8,286 nt of DNA from Pseudomonadota bacterium (GTDB lineage: Bacteria; Pseudomonadota; Alphaproteobacteria; SMXQ01). The DNA lies in NCBI GenBank assembly GCA_022562375.1, contig JADFPK010000073.1, positions 1 through 8,286 of the forward strand, in the 5' to 3' direction. Below are positions 6,874 through 8,286 of the stretch, in pieces. The notes under the pieces were generated by a model. The model had not been told where the DNA came from and made no database searches. It saw only the letters and a program-made list of their open reading frames with translations. Numbering within the stretch: the first letter of the stretch is position 1; every line of letters begins with the position of its first letter. A program made the translations under genes and the position numbers.

Positions 6874-7816
6874 TATCGGGCGCCCGTCCGGGATAGACAT
6901 TTTGTCCGCCGGGCATGTTGCGAGTCGCATGCCAAGGGGTGGCGTTCGGGCGCGCGTCGAAGCCGTTTTCGAGAACAGCTTCTACCTGAGCGCGCAGGGG
7001 AACTGGCTCTGCCTGGCGGGGCCTTCCGTCGCCATGGGCCCAGTCGTGCTGCGTTGCGACGTTCCGGAGGAAACGGACTGGCGGGCCACCGGTATTCATG
7101 TAGGCATGGCGGCGCGGATCGGAGATACATCCATTCATTTGCAGCCTTCTTTCGTCTTTTCCTTTGCCGATACTTCCGACTGGACGCCGCCGGCGATCCC
7201 GGAATGGACACCGGAGTCGTTGTCGAGGGGTGTCGGTTTCGTCGAGACTTGGATGCGCGGCGGCGCCAATTGCGATGAAGGATTGGGCGAATTTATCCTT
7301 CCAAGCTCCGGGCCAAGCTCCGGGGCCGGACCGAAATCCGTCGTTGCGCAAAGAGCGTCGGGTTCGGTCAGGAGTCTCTGCGATTGGCTGGCTATCGTCC
7401 TGGCCAGTTCCAACAAGCTCCCGAAGGTTCTTTCCGACGCAATCGACCAACTGATCGGACTCGGCCCGGGCCTGACTCCATCCGGCGACGACTTTCTCGG
7501 CGGTGCGATGATCGGCCTTCAGGTCGTGGGTCGGTCCGACCTCTCCGAGCTGCTGTTCGGGATTGTAAAGGGAAAAGTGGCGCTGCGCAGCAACGCCATC
7601 AGCGCCGCCCATCTGGCCGCCGCGGCGGAGGGCGCTGGTGGCGAATGGCTGCACGCCGCCCTCAACGGCACTCTGGCCGGTGATGTGGGATTATTGCCGA
7701 CGGCCTTAACCAACGTCGGTCGGATGGGCCATACCTCGGGTTGGGACGCGCTGGCCGGCGTGATAACGGTGTTCCGAGAATGGTCGGCGTGTGAACCGGT
7801 TGCGATCGCCAGCTGA
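6836..7816 (+). CDS. allH: AllH (YlbF, DUF2877), oxamate carbamoyltransferase subunit
   Basis: This DUF2877 protein is the third subunit of the AllFGH oxamate carbamoyltransferase. Diagnostic motifs are LIGLGPGLTPSGDDFLGG (206-223, matching GKGPGLTPSHDD in E. coli YlbF as I recall it) and GRMGHTSGWDALAG (295-308, matching LGHTSGADTL). Residues VFENSFYL followed by LAGPSVAMGP form the N-terminal part. The start is uncertain. GTG at 6836 gives 326 residues and a 38-base overlap with the kinase gene. ATG at 6863 or 6866 gives 317 or 316 residues and an 11- or 8-base overlap, which is more usual for this operon. No start has a good Shine-Dalgarno site, so translation is probably coupled. A 12-base tandem repeat (7301-7324) makes PSSGPSSG at 156-163 in a linker. 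This is the last gene of the operon and is followed by non-coding sequence. Confidence 0.9.
   Translation: MKPAHTSFQMMDDIGRPSGIDILSAGHVASRMPRGGVRARVEAVFENSFYLSAQGNWLCLAGPSVAMGPVVLRCDVPEETDWRATGIHVGMAARIGDTSIHLQPSFVFSFADTSDWTPPAIPEWTPESLSRGVGFVETWMRGGANCDEGLGEFILPSSGPSSGAGPKSVVAQRASGSVRSLCDWLAIVLASSNKLPKVLSDAIDQLIGLGPGLTPSGDDFLGGAMIGLQVVGRSDLSELLFGIVKGKVALRSNAISAAHLAAAAEGAGGEWLHAALNGTLAGDVGLLPTALTNVGRMGHTSGWDALAGVITVFREWSACEPVAIAS
7301..7324 (+). repeat. Tandem 12-base repeat inside allH
   Basis: CCAAGCTCCGGG occurs twice head to tail, in frame, encoding Pro-Ser-Ser-Gly twice. It sits between the N-terminal part and the GLGPGLTPS domain of AllH, where a flexible linker would tolerate a slippage duplication. 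Confidence 0.85.
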
Positions 7817-8159
7817 ATTTATACCGTTCAAGCAGATTTTCCGGTTCTGCAAATCAAATCTGATCCGTCACGATGTCCGCTTTGCGTCCAGGCTGTTCTC
7901 TAACTCGGGATTGGATGTCAAGCTCTCCATGCTAGCAATTACAGTTCGTACTTGATTCGCCAAATAGTGCTTACATCATCGGCGATCAAAAGACTCCCAT
8001 ACTACCGATCGCCAGTCCTGCTGGACGCCCCCAAATGAGGGGACGCTCGTTGCCAAACAGCAAGGACTTCGCCCAACGTGCCGCGTCATTTATGCCGCCA
8101 GCGCTCGGTAGGCCATCGAGCCATGACCTGTTCTCGACGCGAAATCCAACAGCAAAGTT
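7817..8159. other. Non-coding stretch after the operon
   Basis: About 340 bases follow allH without a gene I can support. The left half is visibly more AT-rich than the operon and has stops in all frames. There is a weak inverted repeat at 7833-7862. From 7986 to 8162 the minus strand is open for 58 codons but has no ATG or GTG near its beginning. A short plus-strand frame (8035-8166, 43 residues) also exists. Neither resembles a family I recognise. This could be decayed sequence at the edge of an integrated element. Confidence 0.5.
7833..7862 (+). terminator. Possible weak transcription terminator after allH
   Basis: CAGATTT (7833-7839) and AAATCTG (7856-7862) form a perfect 7-base inverted repeat with a 16-base loop, 17 bases after the allH stop. 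An overlapping 5-base pair GCAGA/TCTGC can form instead. The stem is AT-rich and no run of T follows, so it is a poor intrinsic terminator. Position is the main argument for it. Confidence 0.2.
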
Positions 8160-8204
8160 TTCCTAATCCTGGGGTCGGAGGTTCGAATCCTCTCGGGCGC
8201 GCCA
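8160..8204 (+). other. 3' half of a tRNA-Arg(CCT) gene, probable integration (att) site
   Basis: Read as a tRNA, the sequence gives a standard anticodon loop TTCCTAA (8160-8166, anticodon CCT at 8162-8164), the 3' anticodon strand TCCTG, a variable loop GGGTC, a T-arm GGAGG-TTCGAAT-CCTCT (8177-8193; four Watson-Crick pairs and one G-T), the 3' acceptor strand CGGGCGC, a discriminator G and an encoded CCA (8202-8204). The bases before it (AAGTT at 27-31) do not pair with TCCTG. No D-arm or matching 5' acceptor strand (GCGCCCG) is present upstream, so this is not a complete tRNA. Integrases commonly recombine between the anticodon loop and the 3' end of tRNA genes and leave exactly such a fragment at the far end of the element. 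Confidence 0.75.
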
Positions 8205-8211
8205 ATTCGCC

Positions 8212-8227
8212 GGGCGTACCGGCGCCC
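8212..8227 (+). terminator. Small GC-rich hairpin just after the tRNA fragment
   Basis: GGGCG (8212-8216) and CGCCC (8223-8227) form a perfect 5-base stem with a 6-base loop, followed by TTCC. It lies 7 bases after the CCA and could be the old terminator of the tRNA gene. It is short and has no proper T tract, so this call is tentative. Confidence 0.2.
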
Positions 8228-8286
8228 TTCCACGGGCACCGTCGACGCCGGCTGTAGCGCGCCACATGGATTGGTTTCGCTCCCGG

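Noticed and set aside
8029..8042. CCCC/GGGG hairpin as a terminator
   Set aside because: The stem has only four pairs around a 6-base loop and no T tract follows.
8035..8166. 43-residue plus-strand open frame ending in the tRNA fragment
   Set aside because: There is no ribosome-binding site, no recognisable motif, and the length is expected by chance.
8266..8286. ATG near the right end as the start of a new gene
   Set aside because: Only seven codons are visible and there is no Shine-Dalgarno site; it cannot be supported from this window.
1..8286. CRISPR arrays, insertion sequences, transposase or integrase genes, toxin-antitoxin pairs
   Set aside because: I looked for repeat-spacer periodicity, terminal inverted repeats and recognisable protein motifs, and found none.

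Overview
The window is a GC-rich, densely packed stretch of one bacterial chromosome, most likely from an alphaproteobacterium. That assignment is an inference from the third-position GC bias, the gene content and the sequence of a tRNA-Arg fragment near the right end. Almost everything from base 2 to 7816 reads on the + strand as one operon. Gaps between genes are 7-19 bases, or the genes overlap (two ATGA junctions and one longer overlap), and I see no promoter or terminator inside it.

Layout: (i) 2-181, the last 59 residues of an ABC-transporter ATPase of the nucleoside/BMP type; (ii) 178-1695, an amidohydrolase with a complete deaminase-type metal site; (iii) 1706-2932, a cytosine-deaminase-like amidohydrolase in which two catalytic acids appear to be replaced; (iv) 2940-3125, a 61-residue protein matching the C-terminal tail of E. 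coli FdrA/AllF; (v) 3145-4395, AllG (YlbE, DUF1116); (vi) 4392-5894, the main body of AllF (FdrA), lacking that tail; (vii) 5905-6873, carbamate kinase; (viii) about 6836-7816, AllH (YlbF, DUF2877). From 7817 to 8286 I see no convincing gene. This part is visibly more AT-rich on its left side, and it carries at about 8160-8204 the 3' half of a tRNA-Arg(CCT) without its 5' half, which is the usual footprint of integration into a tRNA gene.

How the genes work together: AllF, AllG and AllH together form oxamate carbamoyltransferase in E. coli, which converts oxalurate plus phosphate to oxamate plus carbamoyl phosphate. Carbamate kinase then uses carbamoyl phosphate to make ATP, releasing ammonia and CO2. 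Here that module sits behind an importer and two amidohydrolases rather than the usual allantoin genes. The operon therefore looks like a catabolic pathway that takes up a nitrogen-rich heterocycle, deaminates or opens it, and recovers ATP from a carbamoyl (ureido) intermediate. The real substrate cannot be read from the sequence.

The points most worth a second look are the split and permuted AllF, the catalytically altered cytosine-deaminase homologue, the unusual pathway context of the AllFGH-kinase module, and the tRNA fragment, whose orientation would place the operon inside an integrated element.
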